Part shown: one piece after another, positions 8,638 to 18,910 of the stretch
How positions within the stretch are numbered: the stretch's first letter is position 1
How the letters are laid out: each line of letters begins with the position of its first letter
Origin: JBKHYJ01 sp046565505
GTDB lineage: Bacteria > Acidobacteriota > Blastocatellia > UBA7656
DNA length: 64,000 nucleotides
Direction of reading: 5' to 3'
NCBI GenBank assembly: GCA_046565505.1
Contig: JBKHYJ010000131.1
Coordinates: 60,130-124,129, forward strand
The notes under the pieces: model-generated
The model's database searches: none
What the model was told of the DNA's origin: nothing
Seen by the model: the letters and a program-made list of their open reading frames with translations, nothing else
Made by a program: the position numbers and the translations under genes

Positions 8638-9642
8638 TCACTTCGCGGCGTTAGCCTCCTTGGCCGTCACGTAGCCGCGGCGGGCGAGCAGCACGGTCTT
8701 TCCTTCACGTCTCTCGACTCCGGGCGACAGCTCGACTCGAATGCGCCGGCGCTTGCCGTCCCTCTCAGTGTTGGTGGACGTGTAGGCGAGCGAGTAACTC
8801 GCGGATATATTATTTACCAGGCGGTTGAGTGTCGCGTCGATCTTGTCGGGCGGCGCGCCGACCAACTCGCCGCCCGTCTCCTCGACAAACATCTTGAGAC
8901 TGCCGGAGCGCAATCCTAAATGGCGCAGTATGCTCGTAGGCTTGCCGCGAATCCCTTGCTCGATGCGCCCTCCTAGCGTCTGGACCAGAATCCCTGACAC
9001 GACCGCCCCCGATTCGAGCACGGAAAGAAGCGCTTCCTTCTCCGACGTTTTAGAAAAATCGATGCTCGCTTCGAGGCTCGTAAGGGCTATGATCGCGCGG
9101 CGGCCCGCGGGGTTGGCGGCCTTCTTCATGTACTCGGACGCCTCATAAATGGCCTGGTTGAAATAATGCTGCTCGCTATGATGCTGCTGCTCGACCGAGG
9201 CTATCTTGTCGGCTATCGCCCCCCTGTCGAGTGTGAAGGGTTGGAATAAGGCGACCTTGTTAGAGAAGGTCATTATCGCGACTTCGTCTTCCGGCTTGAG
9301 GTGACTGATGGCCTGGATGGTCGCGGCCCGAATCCGGTCGTTGAATGCGTTGACGCAGCCCGCCCTGTCTACGAGCAGGATCACGGAGACGGGGAGCTTG
9401 TCCCTGCTGAAGTGCGATACCGCCTGCTTGACGCCGTCCTCGTAGACCAGGAAGTCATCTTTGTTAAGGTCGCCGATAACCCGCCCCGTCTTTTTCTGCA
9501 TGGGCAAAACGTCAACCAGGACTAAATCCGCGCGCAGCTTCAGCGACTGGTCGTCGGAGGCCGATTGCCGGAGCGGCAGGCCGGAAAGCAGGCTTGACAG
9601 CACGGCTGAAAAAGCGATGAGCAGATTGGTGGCTTGAAACAT
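8638..9642 (-). CDS. Exported VWFA-related domain protein (acidobacterial type)
   Basis: 334 residues from the ATG at 9642, chosen because a hydrophobic signal (MFQATNLLIAFSAVLSSLL) starts there; a frame upstream to 9720 lacks one. After it come LRADLVLVDVLPMQ and DLNKDDFLVYEDGVKQAVSHF, the signature opening of the VWFA-related acidobacterial family (TIGR03436), then a von Willebrand A domain with PVSVILLVDRAG. The usual DxSxS metal site is degraded here to D-R-A-G, so metal-dependent adhesion may be lost. It ends in a short beta region (ERREGKTVLLARRGYV). The function is unknown; these proteins are numerous in acidobacteria and are predicted to be periplasmic. Confidence 0.85.
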   Translation of the reverse strand: MFQATNLLIAFSAVLSSLLSGLPLRQSASDDQSLKLRADLVLVDVLPMQKKTGRVIGDLNKDDFLVYEDGVKQAVSHFSRDKLPVSVILLVDRAGCVNAFNDRIRAATIQAISHLKPEDEVAIMTFSNKVALFQPFTLDRGAIADKIASVEQQHHSEQHYFNQAIYEASEYMKKAANPAGRRAIIALTSLEASIDFSKTSEKEALLSVLESGAVVSGILVQTLGGRIEQGIRGKPTSILRHLGLRSGSLKMFVEETGGELVGAPPDKIDATLNRLVNNISASYSLAYTSTNTERDGKRRRIRVELSPGVERREGKTVLLARRGYVTAKEANAAK

Positions 9643-9985
9643 AACCGAACCCGTCGGGGGAGGAATTTCGCTGGCCCGTCCGGCGGATATAATAACACGA
9701 ATCGCGAGGGGTTTAGCCACAGAGAATACAAAGCATCACCCCCGGAGTAGCAATTTCACTTTCTCCGAAAAATACCCCTGCCGACAAAACACCATTGAAG
9801 GTCGAAGCCGCCCGGGTCAGGGCCCACCGTAGAGTTTGAGGCCCGTAAAAGAGGCAGGGTGAAAGAGGCGGGTGGAGGCTCAGGCCATTAATGATGGCCC
9901 GGAGCACCCGATGCCGTTCAAGCTTGTAAAGCGGCCGGCTGCCTTCTCATGCCCAAGCCGGTGAAATCAAAGCCCCCGGCTGGCG

Positions 9986-10001
9986 TGCTAAAAAATTAGC
10001 A
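9986..10001. promoter_or_regulatory. Upstream BlaI-type operator
   Basis: The 16-base dyad TGCTAAAAAATTAGCA has arms TGCTA/TAGCA and a 6-base A/T core. It lies just upstream of the -35 box and is nearly identical to a second dyad 45 bp downstream. That the downstream gene's own repressor binds here is inferred from position and from the dyad operators known for BlaI/MecI/CopY repressors. Confidence 0.75.
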
Positions 10002-10009
10002 TTTTCTTG

Positions 10010-10039
10010 TTGACATGCCTTGCGGTTTGATGCTAAAAA
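10010..10039 (+). promoter_or_regulatory. Promoter of the BlaI-type repressor gene
   Basis: A perfect TTGACA -35 box (10010-10015) is followed after an 18-base spacer by TAAAAA (10034-10039). The -10 box lies inside the second operator, so repressor binding should block RNA polymerase directly. Confidence 0.7.
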
Positions 10040-10046
10040 AATAGCA
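10031..10046. promoter_or_regulatory. Downstream BlaI-type operator overlapping the -10 box
   Basis: TGCTAAAAAAATAGCA has the same TGCTA/TAGCA arms as the upstream copy. Centre-to-centre distance is 45 bp, roughly four helical turns, which could allow co-operative binding of two repressor dimers on one DNA face. Confidence 0.75.
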
Positions 10047-10087
10047 CCCCGCTGGCGCGCCGCCGTGGGGTAGCCAAGGAGCCTGCT

Positions 10088-10477
10088 ATGACCAAGAATC
10101 CGCACGCGCATCTCAGCCGACGCGAACGGCAGATCATGGATGTCATCTACAAGCGGGGCCGCGCCACGGCGGCCGATGTCCTGGAGAACATGCCCAACGC
10201 CCCGAGTTACTCGGCGGTGCGCGCCATGCTCAGATTGCTGGAGGACAAAGGGTTCGTCCGGCACGAGCAGGACGGCCCGCGCTACGTCTACCTGCCGACG
10301 CTTTCGCGCGACAAGGCGAGGCAGTCCGCCATGAAACAACTGCTGCAAACTTTTTTTGATGACTCGGCGGAGCAGGCCGTGGCCGCGCTGATAGATATGA
10401 GCCGCCCGAAGATGTCCGACGCGGAACTCGGCAGGCTGTCGCGATTGATAGATGAAGCAAGAAAGGAAGGCCGCTGA
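10088..10477 (+). CDS. BlaI/MecI/CopY-family transcriptional repressor
   Basis: 129 residues, with an AAGGAG ribosome site 6 bases before the ATG. The N-terminal winged helix (LSRRERQIMDVIYKRG, SYSAVRAMLRLLEDKGF, then the wing GPRYVYLPTL) matches the BlaI/MecI/penicillinase-repressor family (PF03965), and a C-terminal helical dimerisation part with RQSAMKQLLQTFFDD follows. In the family, an M56 membrane peptidase senses a signal and leads to cleavage of the repressor. Here the next gene, starting 2 bases after the stop, encodes such a peptidase. Two dyads on the promoter imply self-repression. Confidence 0.95.
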   Translation: MTKNPHAHLSRRERQIMDVIYKRGRATAADVLENMPNAPSYSAVRAMLRLLEDKGFVRHEQDGPRYVYLPTLSRDKARQSAMKQLLQTFFDDSAEQAVAALIDMSRPKMSDAELGRLSRLIDEARKEGR

Positions 10478-10479
10478 CC

Positions 10480-12537
10480 ATGATTTCTTTTATTGACATG
10501 GCGGAGCTTTCGGCTCACAGCGCCGCTTGGCTCGAACTATTACTAGCCGCCGCGGTGAAGGGGGCGCTCATACTGTTGATCGCCGTAGTTTTGAACTTCG
10601 CTTTGCGGCGGGCGTCGGCCGCGTCGCGGCACCTTGTTTGGAGCCTCGCGCTCGCGAGTCTCCTCGCGCTACCCATCCTTTCTTTCGGGTTGCCTTCCTG
10701 GCAGGTCGCGGCACTCCCGGGCCGGTTGCCCGGTGCGGTCACGAATTCCGCCGAACTCGCCCCCGCATTAAGCGCGTCACTGCCGCAAGTTTTTCAGCCG
10801 AGCGTCACCCTCAGACAACAGGCTAAAACTTATGAGTCAAGCTCTCCCGCGTCACCCGCCGCCATGACGCCACGGCGGGACGCCGTCGAGCCACTCGACT
10901 GGCCGTCAGGGGCCTTGATGATCTGGATGGCGGGTGCGCTGTTGATTCTTGGCAGGCTCTTTGTGGGGACGGTTATCGTCTGGGGCATGACCCGGCGCGC
11001 GAGAAGAATTACGGACTACGAATGGCTGGGCCTCGTCGAAACACTCGCGTCACAGGTCGGGGTCAATCGGCCTGTGACATTGCTCAAGAGCGGCCGCATA
11101 ACTATGCCCGTGACATGCGGCCTTGCGCGCCCGTCGGTGCTGCTGCCCGCCGACGCCGACCGCTGGTCGGCCGAGCGCCGCCACGTAGTCTTGCTCCATG
11201 AGCTGGCGCACGTTAAGCGTAGAGATTGCCTGACTCAGATGCTCGCGCAGGTGGCCTGCGCCATTTACTGGTTCAACCCTTTGATCTGGGGGGCCGCGCG
11301 TCAGCTCCGCATGGAACGCGAAAGAGCTTGTGACGATCAGGTGCTTGATGCAGGCACCAAAGCATCCGATTACGCGGGCCACCTCCTCGACCTCGCGCGC
11401 TCGTTCAGGTCTGCCGGGTGCTCTTCGCTGGCGGCGGTCGCGATTGCCAGGCGCTCGCAGTTGGAAGGGCGGCTGCTGGCCATACTCGACCCGAGCCTGA
11501 GCCGAGGCGGCTTGAATCGCGTCGCTTCTATATCGGTCGGGCTGGCGGTGGCGCTCGTGGTCTTGCCACTCGCGGCCCTCCGCCCTTCGGCCCAGGCGAA
11601 AGTGAAATCATCGCTTCACGCTGAAGCGGGTTCACTGATCGCCTTTGACGAAAGAGGGCGGGAGGCCGCGCCCGGGTCTCGTACTATTCCTGCGGCGACC
11701 CCCCAAGCGAAAGCGCAGCCGCCGGACCATCCGCTCGAGCAATCGGCTCAATCACCGCAAGCAGAGGTGGCTCAACCCGGCGACCCTTCACAAGTTGAGC
11801 CGGCGGAGCACTTGAGCGAACACGCGGCCGGGCAGGAGACGAAGCCCGAGCAGAGGGACAACATCTCTACGGTTGAAGCGTTGACGGAGGCACTCAGGGA
11901 TGAAGATGCCGAAGTGCGACGGCACGCCGTGTTCGCTCTCACTCAAATACGCGGGCCGCAAGCCGCGCAGGCCCTCATGGCCGCGCTGAAAGACGCTGAC
12001 CCTCAGGTGAGGGGGAAAGCAGTGTGGGGGCTCGGCATCAGGCCGGGCGACGGCATGGTCGATCTGCTGGCCGCCGCTTTGAGAGATAGTCATGCGGAAG
12101 TCAGGCAGAAGGCCGCATGGTCGCTCGGGTTGAAAGGCGACCGCCGCTCCGTCCAGCCGCTGATAAATGCGCTGAAGGATGAAAGCAATGAGGTGCGGCG
12201 GATGGCCGCGTGGGCCCTCGGCCTTAAAGGCGATAGTCAGTCGGTCGAGCCTCTGATAGACGCCTTGAGGGATAAAGACGCGGAAGTCCGCGGAATGTCT
12301 GCGTGGGCGCTCGGACTCAGAGGCGACAGGCGCGCGGCGAAAGCTTTGAACGCCGCGCGGGGCGACGAAGATAAAGATGTGCGCAAGAAGGCCGCGTGGG
12401 CGCTGGGGCTGATGTTGATGCGGGGGGGCGAAGCCGACGGCGTGGATAACGACGTTGACGTAGACGGGGATGCCGCCCCCGACGGCGACAGAGGCGGCGC
12501 GCGACCGAAAGCCAGGCCGCGGCCTAAACAAGAGTGA
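10480..12537 (+). CDS. M56 (BlaR1-like) membrane metallopeptidase with C-terminal HEAT-repeat domain
   Basis: 685 residues. The N-terminal half is M56: hydrophobic segments near residues 17-42, 48-66, 145-168 and, after the peptidase loop, 345-370; zinc motif HELAH at about 240-244 (VLLHELAHVKRRDC), and YWFNPLIW followed by RMERERACDDQVL, the usual third-ligand region. After the last membrane segment come a Pro/Gln-rich linker (about 375-455) and then six HEAT/PBS-lyase-like repeats (about 460-640) with the recurring core KAAWALGLKGD, ending in a short Asp/Val-rich stretch and basic tail. BlaR1 has a penicillin-binding sensor at this place; here HEAT repeats replace it, so the signal is not expected to be a beta-lactam. 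By BlaR1 topology the HEAT part would be periplasmic. Co-transcribed with the repressor. Confidence 0.93.
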   Translation: MISFIDMAELSAHSAAWLELLLAAAVKGALILLIAVVLNFALRRASAASRHLVWSLALASLLALPILSFGLPSWQVAALPGRLPGAVTNSAELAPALSASLPQVFQPSVTLRQQAKTYESSSPASPAAMTPRRDAVEPLDWPSGALMIWMAGALLILGRLFVGTVIVWGMTRRARRITDYEWLGLVETLASQVGVNRPVTLLKSGRITMPVTCGLARPSVLLPADADRWSAERRHVVLLHELAHVKRRDCLTQMLAQVACAIYWFNPLIWGAARQLRMERERACDDQVLDAGTKASDYAGHLLDLARSFRSAGCSSLAAVAIARRSQLEGRLLAILDPSLSRGGLNRVASISVGLAVALVVLPLAALRPSAQAKVKSSLHAEAGSLIAFDERGREAAPGSRTIPAATPQAKAQPPDHPLEQSAQSPQAEVAQPGDPSQVEPAEHLSEHAAGQETKPEQRDNISTVEALTEALRDEDAEVRRHAVFALTQIRGPQAAQALMAALKDADPQVRGKAVWGLGIRPGDGMVDLLAAALRDSHAEVRQKAAWSLGLKGDRRSVQPLINALKDESNEVRRMAAWALGLKGDSQSVEPLIDALRDKDAEVRGMSAWALGLRGDRRAAKALNAARGDEDKDVRKKAAWALGLMLMRGGEADGVDNDVDVDGDAAPDGDRGGARPKARPRPKQE

Positions 12538-12794
12538 GTCGCGAAATTCGCTTGATGATTTAAGGGTGATGCGCCTTATCTCAACGGCTGACCGATAATA
12601 CCTCCACGTGCCCTGGAGATGAGCCGCCAGATTCCCGGTGAGGGACGCGGCAGATTGTTCTTGATCCTAATAGCTAATTAGAGTTTCAAAACGAGGCGGG
12701 GTGTTCAGGCGGCCGCGCGGGCGCGCGGAATTTCGATAACACCGTTTCAAAGGATGGGTGTCCTCATTTTTTAATCGGTATGGAGGTTCTCAAA

Positions 12795-14204
12795 ATGAAA
12801 AGGCTAACATTGATTGCGACCTTGTTTATGGCAAGCTGCCTTTGGGCAGTGCTGTATGGCGCGGGGGCGGATGGGTTGAGCGCGAAAGGCTCGACTCTCG
12901 CCGCCGGGCAAGACGCCGGTAAGACGCCCGCCGATTTAAGAGACAAGATCAACGCATTAAGCTCTCAAAATCCTATAGAGCGGGCGACCGCCGCCTGCAA
13001 CATCGCGGAGATGGGGCCGCGCGCCGCTGCCGCGATACCGTATCTCATACAGTTGCTCGGCGACGACACGCCCATCAACGCCGTGCTTGATTGCGGCGGA
13101 AGGGATTCTTGGAGGCGCAAGAACAACATCATTGAAGAGACCTCGCCGGGCAAGAAGGCCGCGGAGGCGCTCGCCGTCATGGGTGAAGCGGCGGTGGAGC
13201 CATTGATCGGGGCGTTGAAGGGGCGAGACAACAAAGCGCGCCCGAATGCGGCCTGGGCGCTGGGAGTCATTAAGGACCCGCGGACGGTCGAGCCCCTGAT
13301 TGCGGCGACCAGAGACGGCGAATGGCGTGTGCGGGCGAATGCCGCGTGGGGGTTGGGGTTGAAAAAGGACCGCAGCGTCGTCGAGCCTTTGGTGGCCGTC
13401 TTGAGGGACCACGAGTGGCAAGTGCGGCAGAAGGCTGCGTGGGCGCTCGGGCTCACGGGAGACTCACGCTCAGTCGAGCCTTTGACAGGGGCGCTCAGAG
13501 ACGACAACTGGCAGGTGCGCGAGCAGGCGGCATGGGCCCTGGGCCTGAAAGGAGATCACAGCGCCGTAGAGCCTTTGGCCGCCGCTTTGAAAGACGAGAA
13601 CTGGCAGGTGCGTGAAAAGGCCGCGTGGGCGCTGGGGCTGAAGGGGGACCGCAGCGCCGTGGACGCTCTGATAATCGCGCTGAAGGACGAGAACGCGCAG
13701 GTGAGAGAGCAGTCGGCCTGGGCGCTCGGGCTGAAAGGAGACCACCGCTCCGTGGAAGCGCTGAACGCCGCCATGAAAGATCAAAGCAAAGATGTACGCA
13801 GGAAGGCGGCCTGGGCGCTGGGATTGATATTAATGCGCGACGGTAAGGCCGCCGACAAGGGGAATATTGACCTTGACCTGGATAACGACGTAGACAGGGA
13901 CGTGGACGAAGACACGGACATGGATGTGGATGTTGACGCGGACGTTGATGTTGACATGGATGTTGATGTCGATGTTGATGTCGACGCAGGAGCGCCGGCG
14001 CCGGCTTTCACGCCTGCGCCCATGCCTGTACCTATGCCATCCACGTCGCCTTCGCGGGCGCCTCGCGGCCCGGGGAGGGCGGTCAGTCTCGCGCCTTCGG
14101 GCCATACGAGAACGCTCATAGACGGTGATGTCAAGCCGGGGTCGCCGGTCGGGCTGAAGCAGAAGGTCAAAGAGAAGATCAGGGCAAATCGCGCCAACGA
14201 CTAA
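12795..14204 (+). CDS. Exported HEAT-repeat protein with Asp/Val-rich tail
   Basis: 469 residues. The ATG at 12795 is preferred over 12780 because GGAGG (12782-12786) lies 8 bases before it and a signal peptide (MKRLTLIATLFMASCLWAVLYG) follows. Residues about 45-350 form nine to ten HEAT repeats of 31 residues, the later ones near identical around AWALGLKGD and W/A-QVREKA. Residues about 360-400 are a run of alternating Asp and Val (DVDVDADVDVDMDVDVDVDV), then a Pro/Ala-rich linker and a basic tail. The last repeat (KAAWALGLILMRDGKA then D/V) matches the end of the preceding M56 protein (KAAWALGLMLMRGGEA then D/V). HEAT arrays bind protein partners. A link to the M56 protein is inferred from shared repeats and adjacency (257 bp apart). 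Confidence 0.85.
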   Translation: MKRLTLIATLFMASCLWAVLYGAGADGLSAKGSTLAAGQDAGKTPADLRDKINALSSQNPIERATAACNIAEMGPRAAAAIPYLIQLLGDDTPINAVLDCGGRDSWRRKNNIIEETSPGKKAAEALAVMGEAAVEPLIGALKGRDNKARPNAAWALGVIKDPRTVEPLIAATRDGEWRVRANAAWGLGLKKDRSVVEPLVAVLRDHEWQVRQKAAWALGLTGDSRSVEPLTGALRDDNWQVREQAAWALGLKGDHSAVEPLAAALKDENWQVREKAAWALGLKGDRSAVDALIIALKDENAQVREQSAWALGLKGDHRSVEALNAAMKDQSKDVRRKAAWALGLILMRDGKAADKGNIDLDLDNDVDRDVDEDTDMDVDVDADVDVDMDVDVDVDVDAGAPAPAFTPAPMPVPMPSTSPSRAPRGPGRAVSLAPSGHTRTLIDGDVKPGSPVGLKQKVKEKIRANRAND

Positions 14205-14222
14205 GGCAGGTACACAGCCCAC

Positions 14223-14276
14223 ATAAACACTCAGGCCCGCGCCGGATTGACACTGAGCGCGGGCCTGAGTGTTTAT
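14223..14276. terminator. Strong bidirectional hairpin terminator
   Basis: A perfect 20-bp stem (14223-14242 with 14257-14276) with a 14-base loop. It ends the HEAT operon and lies between it and the converging prolyl oligopeptidase gene. The arms begin and end with A/T-rich ATAAACA. Confidence 0.85.
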
Positions 14277-14316
14277 GAAGCTTTAACGACGAGCCTGAGC
14301 TTGCCGCGATTGAAAC

Positions 14317-16491
<2,175 letters not shown>

Positions 16492-16642
16492 AGTAAAGCT
16501 CCTTTTGTTATGAATCGTCCGCACATCGACAAGTGTGAGTGGTATGGAAACCTGAAAAATCGCGCCCGCACGGCCGCGCCGACCCTGACTTCTATTATAC
16601 CTGGCCGACTTCAACCGAAATGCCCGGTCGCCGGCAGGCAAC

Positions 16643-16675
16643 GGCCCGCGCCGTTCGGGTGAAAAGACGCGGGCC
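16643..16675 (-). terminator. Possible hairpin downstream of rho
   Basis: An 8-bp stem GGCCCGCG/CGCGGGCC (16643-16650 with 16668-16675) lies 31 bases past the rho stop codon. There is no T run on the minus strand, so intrinsic termination is uncertain. Confidence 0.4.
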
Positions 16676-16705
16676 ATTCGGTCCCCCGGAAACGAGGAGC
16701 CGCCG

Positions 16706-17980
16706 CTACTGCGACTGCATGGAGTCGAGGAAGTCGCTGTTGGTCTTCGCCTTGCCGACCCTGTCGAGCAGAAGCTCCATGGCTTCGGTCGGCGAGAGCT
16801 GCGAGAGCACGCGGCGGAGCACGATGATGCGGTTGAAGTCGCCCGGCGCGAGCAGGAGCTCTTCCTTGCGCGTCCCGGACTTGTTGATGTCGATGGACGG
16901 GAATATGCGCTTCTCCGTGAGCTTGCGGTCGAGGTTGATTTCAAGGTTGCCCGTCCCCTTGAACTCCTCGAATATCACGTCGTCCATGCGTGAGCCCGTG
17001 TCGATCAAGGCGGTGGCGATTATCGTAAGGCTCCCGCCCTCTTCGATGTTGCGCGCGGAGCCGAAGAACCGCTTCGGCTTCTGGAGCGCGTTGGAGTCGA
17101 TGCCGCCCGACAGTATCTTGCCCGAAGGCGGCACGACCGCGTTGTGCGCGCGAGCGAGCCTGGTGATGGAGTCTAGAAGTATGACCACGTCGCGGCGGTA
17201 TTCGACGAGCCGCTTGGCCTTCTCGATCACCATGTCGGCGACCTGCACGTGGCGCGTGGGCGGCTCGTCGAACGTAGAGCTTATGACTTCGCCGTGCACG
17301 GAGCGCTGCATGTCGGTGACCTCTTCGGGCCTCTCGTCTATCAGCAGCACTATCAGCGTCACCTCCGGGTGGTTGCGCGTGATGGAGTTCGCGATGGATT
17401 GCAGCAGCATCGTCTTGCCCGTGCGGGGCGGGGCCACGATGAGCGCGCGCTGCCCCTTGCCGATGGGCGTCATTATGTCGAGCACGCGGCCGGCGAGGTT
17501 ATCCTGCTCGGTCTCTAGCCTCAGCTTTTCGTCCGGGTAGAGCGGCGTGAGGTTGTCGAAGAAGACCCTGTCGCGCGCCATCTCGGGCGGCTCGAAGTTG
17601 ATGGCTTCGACCTTGATGAGCGCGAAGTACCTCTCGCCCTCCTTCGGCGGGCGTATCTGCCCGGAGATGGTGTCTCCCGTGCGCAGGTCGAACTTGCGGA
17701 TCTGCGATGGGCTGACGTAGATGTCGTCGGGGCCGGGCAGGTAGTTGTAGTCGGGCGCGCGCAGGAAGCCGAACCCATCGGGCAGCGTCTCTAGCACGCC
17801 CTCGGAGAATATCAGCCCGCTCTTTTCAGTCTGCGCTTGCAGTATCTTGAAGATCAACTCCTGCTTGCGCATCCCGGTCGCCCCGGCGATGTCGAGTTCC
17901 TTTGCGATCTGCGTTAGCTTGGAGATGGACATGTCTTTCAGATCGCCAATGTCCATTAGCTGATTTACATCTTCTGCCAT
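16706..17980 (-). CDS. rho: Transcription termination factor Rho
   Basis: 424 residues. The N-terminal Rho helical domain (MSISKLTQIAKELDIAG) is followed by a cold-shock RNA-binding domain (EGVLETLPDGFGFLRAPDYN, DIYVSPSQIRKFDLRTGD), then the RecA-type ATPase core: Walker A in IVAPPRTGKTMLLQ (about 178-190), Walker B in VTLIVLLIDERPEEV, and the R/Q-loops (GGIDSNALQKPKRFFGSARN). It ends with a SNSDFLDSM-like tail usual for Rho. This is the ring helicase that ends transcription at unstructured C-rich RNA. Length and motifs are normal. AAGGA lies 13 bases upstream of the ATG, a rather long spacing. Confidence 0.98.
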   Translation of the reverse strand: MAEDVNQLMDIGDLKDMSISKLTQIAKELDIAGATGMRKQELIFKILQAQTEKSGLIFSEGVLETLPDGFGFLRAPDYNYLPGPDDIYVSPSQIRKFDLRTGDTISGQIRPPKEGERYFALIKVEAINFEPPEMARDRVFFDNLTPLYPDEKLRLETEQDNLAGRVLDIMTPIGKGQRALIVAPPRTGKTMLLQSIANSITRNHPEVTLIVLLIDERPEEVTDMQRSVHGEVISSTFDEPPTRHVQVADMVIEKAKRLVEYRRDVVILLDSITRLARAHNAVVPPSGKILSGGIDSNALQKPKRFFGSARNIEEGGSLTIIATALIDTGSRMDDVIFEEFKGTGNLEINLDRKLTEKRIFPSIDINKSGTRKEELLLAPGDFNRIIVLRRVLSQLSPTEAMELLLDRVGKAKTNSDFLDSMQSQ

Positions 17981-18215
17981 AACTATTCTGAAGTCCTTAT
18001 AGGTTAGTGCCGCGCGTCGAGCGCGGTATGAAATAATTTTTCGGGATTTAAGTCATCGAGAGCGGCCCGGCCACCGCATGCCAACAGCCTCCCGGGGCCC
18101 TGTCCCACTGCGGCCCCGAGGCCCACGCCTTACGCGCTTCGAGTCCTGGGTTTTAACCTATGAGCTGGAGGGACTCTTCTTTAAAACTCAAAATCCAGAA
18201 CTTAAACGTTACGAT

Positions 18216-18818
18216 TCAAGCAAGTCGCGGGGCAAGCTGATCACTCAATTGCGCGGTGATCGTTTTCCAGATACGGTCTGCGCCCCGGCGCGTGACCGCC
18301 GAATAGGGCACAATCTCTTTCTCTCTCCCAAAGACTGCCGACCCCCGGCTGAGATTAACCCTTAACTGGTTACTGCTGAGCTTGTCAGCCTTGGTCGCAA
18401 CGATGACGAATGGCTTCCCCCTCGCCTGTAGCCACTCTCTCATCAGCAGATCTAACTGGGTGGGCTCGTGCCGCGAATCAGTGATGAGAATAGATAGCAT
18501 AAGGTTCGGCCGGGTTGCAAGGTATTTCTCGACCATAGGCCCCCAGTGCTTCTTCACGTCCGCGGGCACGCGCGCGTAGCCATACCCGGGCAGGTCCACG
18601 AAGTAGAACGCGTCGTTTATCAAAAAGAAGTTGATAAGCTGGGTGCGCCCCGGCGTGGAGCTTGTGCGCGCTAGCCCCTTGACCCCTAACAGGCTGTTTA
18701 TCAAGCTCGATTTGCCCACGTTCGACCGGCCCATGAAGGCTATCTCGGGTCGGCCGTCGCGCGGGTAATGCTCCGGGCTGGTTGCGCTCTTAACGAAGTT
18801 CGCGCTCTTAATCTTCAT
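18216..18818 (-). CDS. engB: Ribosome-biogenesis GTPase EngB/YihA/YsxC
   Basis: 200 residues. The G1 loop GRSNVGKSSLIN (about 29-40), a Thr of G2 in SSTPGRTQ, G3 in FYFVDLPGYGYARV, and G4 in VATKADKL are all present, with the YihA/YsxC-specific LPGYGYA. It helps assembly of the large ribosomal subunit. It lies directly downstream of lon (93-bp gap), the usual neighbour in many bacteria, and closes the leftward tig-clpP-clpX-lon-engB set. The ATG at 18818 has only a weak ribosome site. Confidence 0.96.
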   Translation of the reverse strand: MKIKSANFVKSATSPEHYPRDGRPEIAFMGRSNVGKSSLINSLLGVKGLARTSSTPGRTQLINFFLINDAFYFVDLPGYGYARVPADVKKHWGPMVEKYLATRPNLMLSILITDSRHEPTQLDLLMREWLQARGKPFVIVATKADKLSSNQLRVNLSRGSAVFGREKEIVPYSAVTRRGADRIWKTITAQLSDQLAPRLA

Positions 18819-18910
18819 AGCGACGCGACCCGCGCCGGGCGCCCGCCACCGGGCCGGCCCCGCGCGGCGTGTGACGAGAAAAACAACCTCTCACCCGCCG
18901 CCCGTCACCG

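Larger units (their letters stand above)
9721..10087. other. Intergenic, 367 bp: regulatory region of the blaI-like gene
   Basis: The left 250 bases show no gene. The right part carries the promoter and two operators of the repressor gene, described separately, and an AAGGAG ribosome site at 10076-10081. Confidence 0.7.

Noticed and set aside
11860..13840. Periodic DNA pattern that could be taken for a tandem repeat array or CRISPR
   Set aside because: The period of about 93 bp is the 31-residue HEAT repeat of two coding sequences; the copies vary at third positions.
16492..16944. 150-residue N-terminal extension of the prolyl oligopeptidase frame
   Set aside because: Low-complexity Ser/Arg/Thr sequence that overlaps the rho gene in another frame; the ribosome site and signal peptide lie at 16491.
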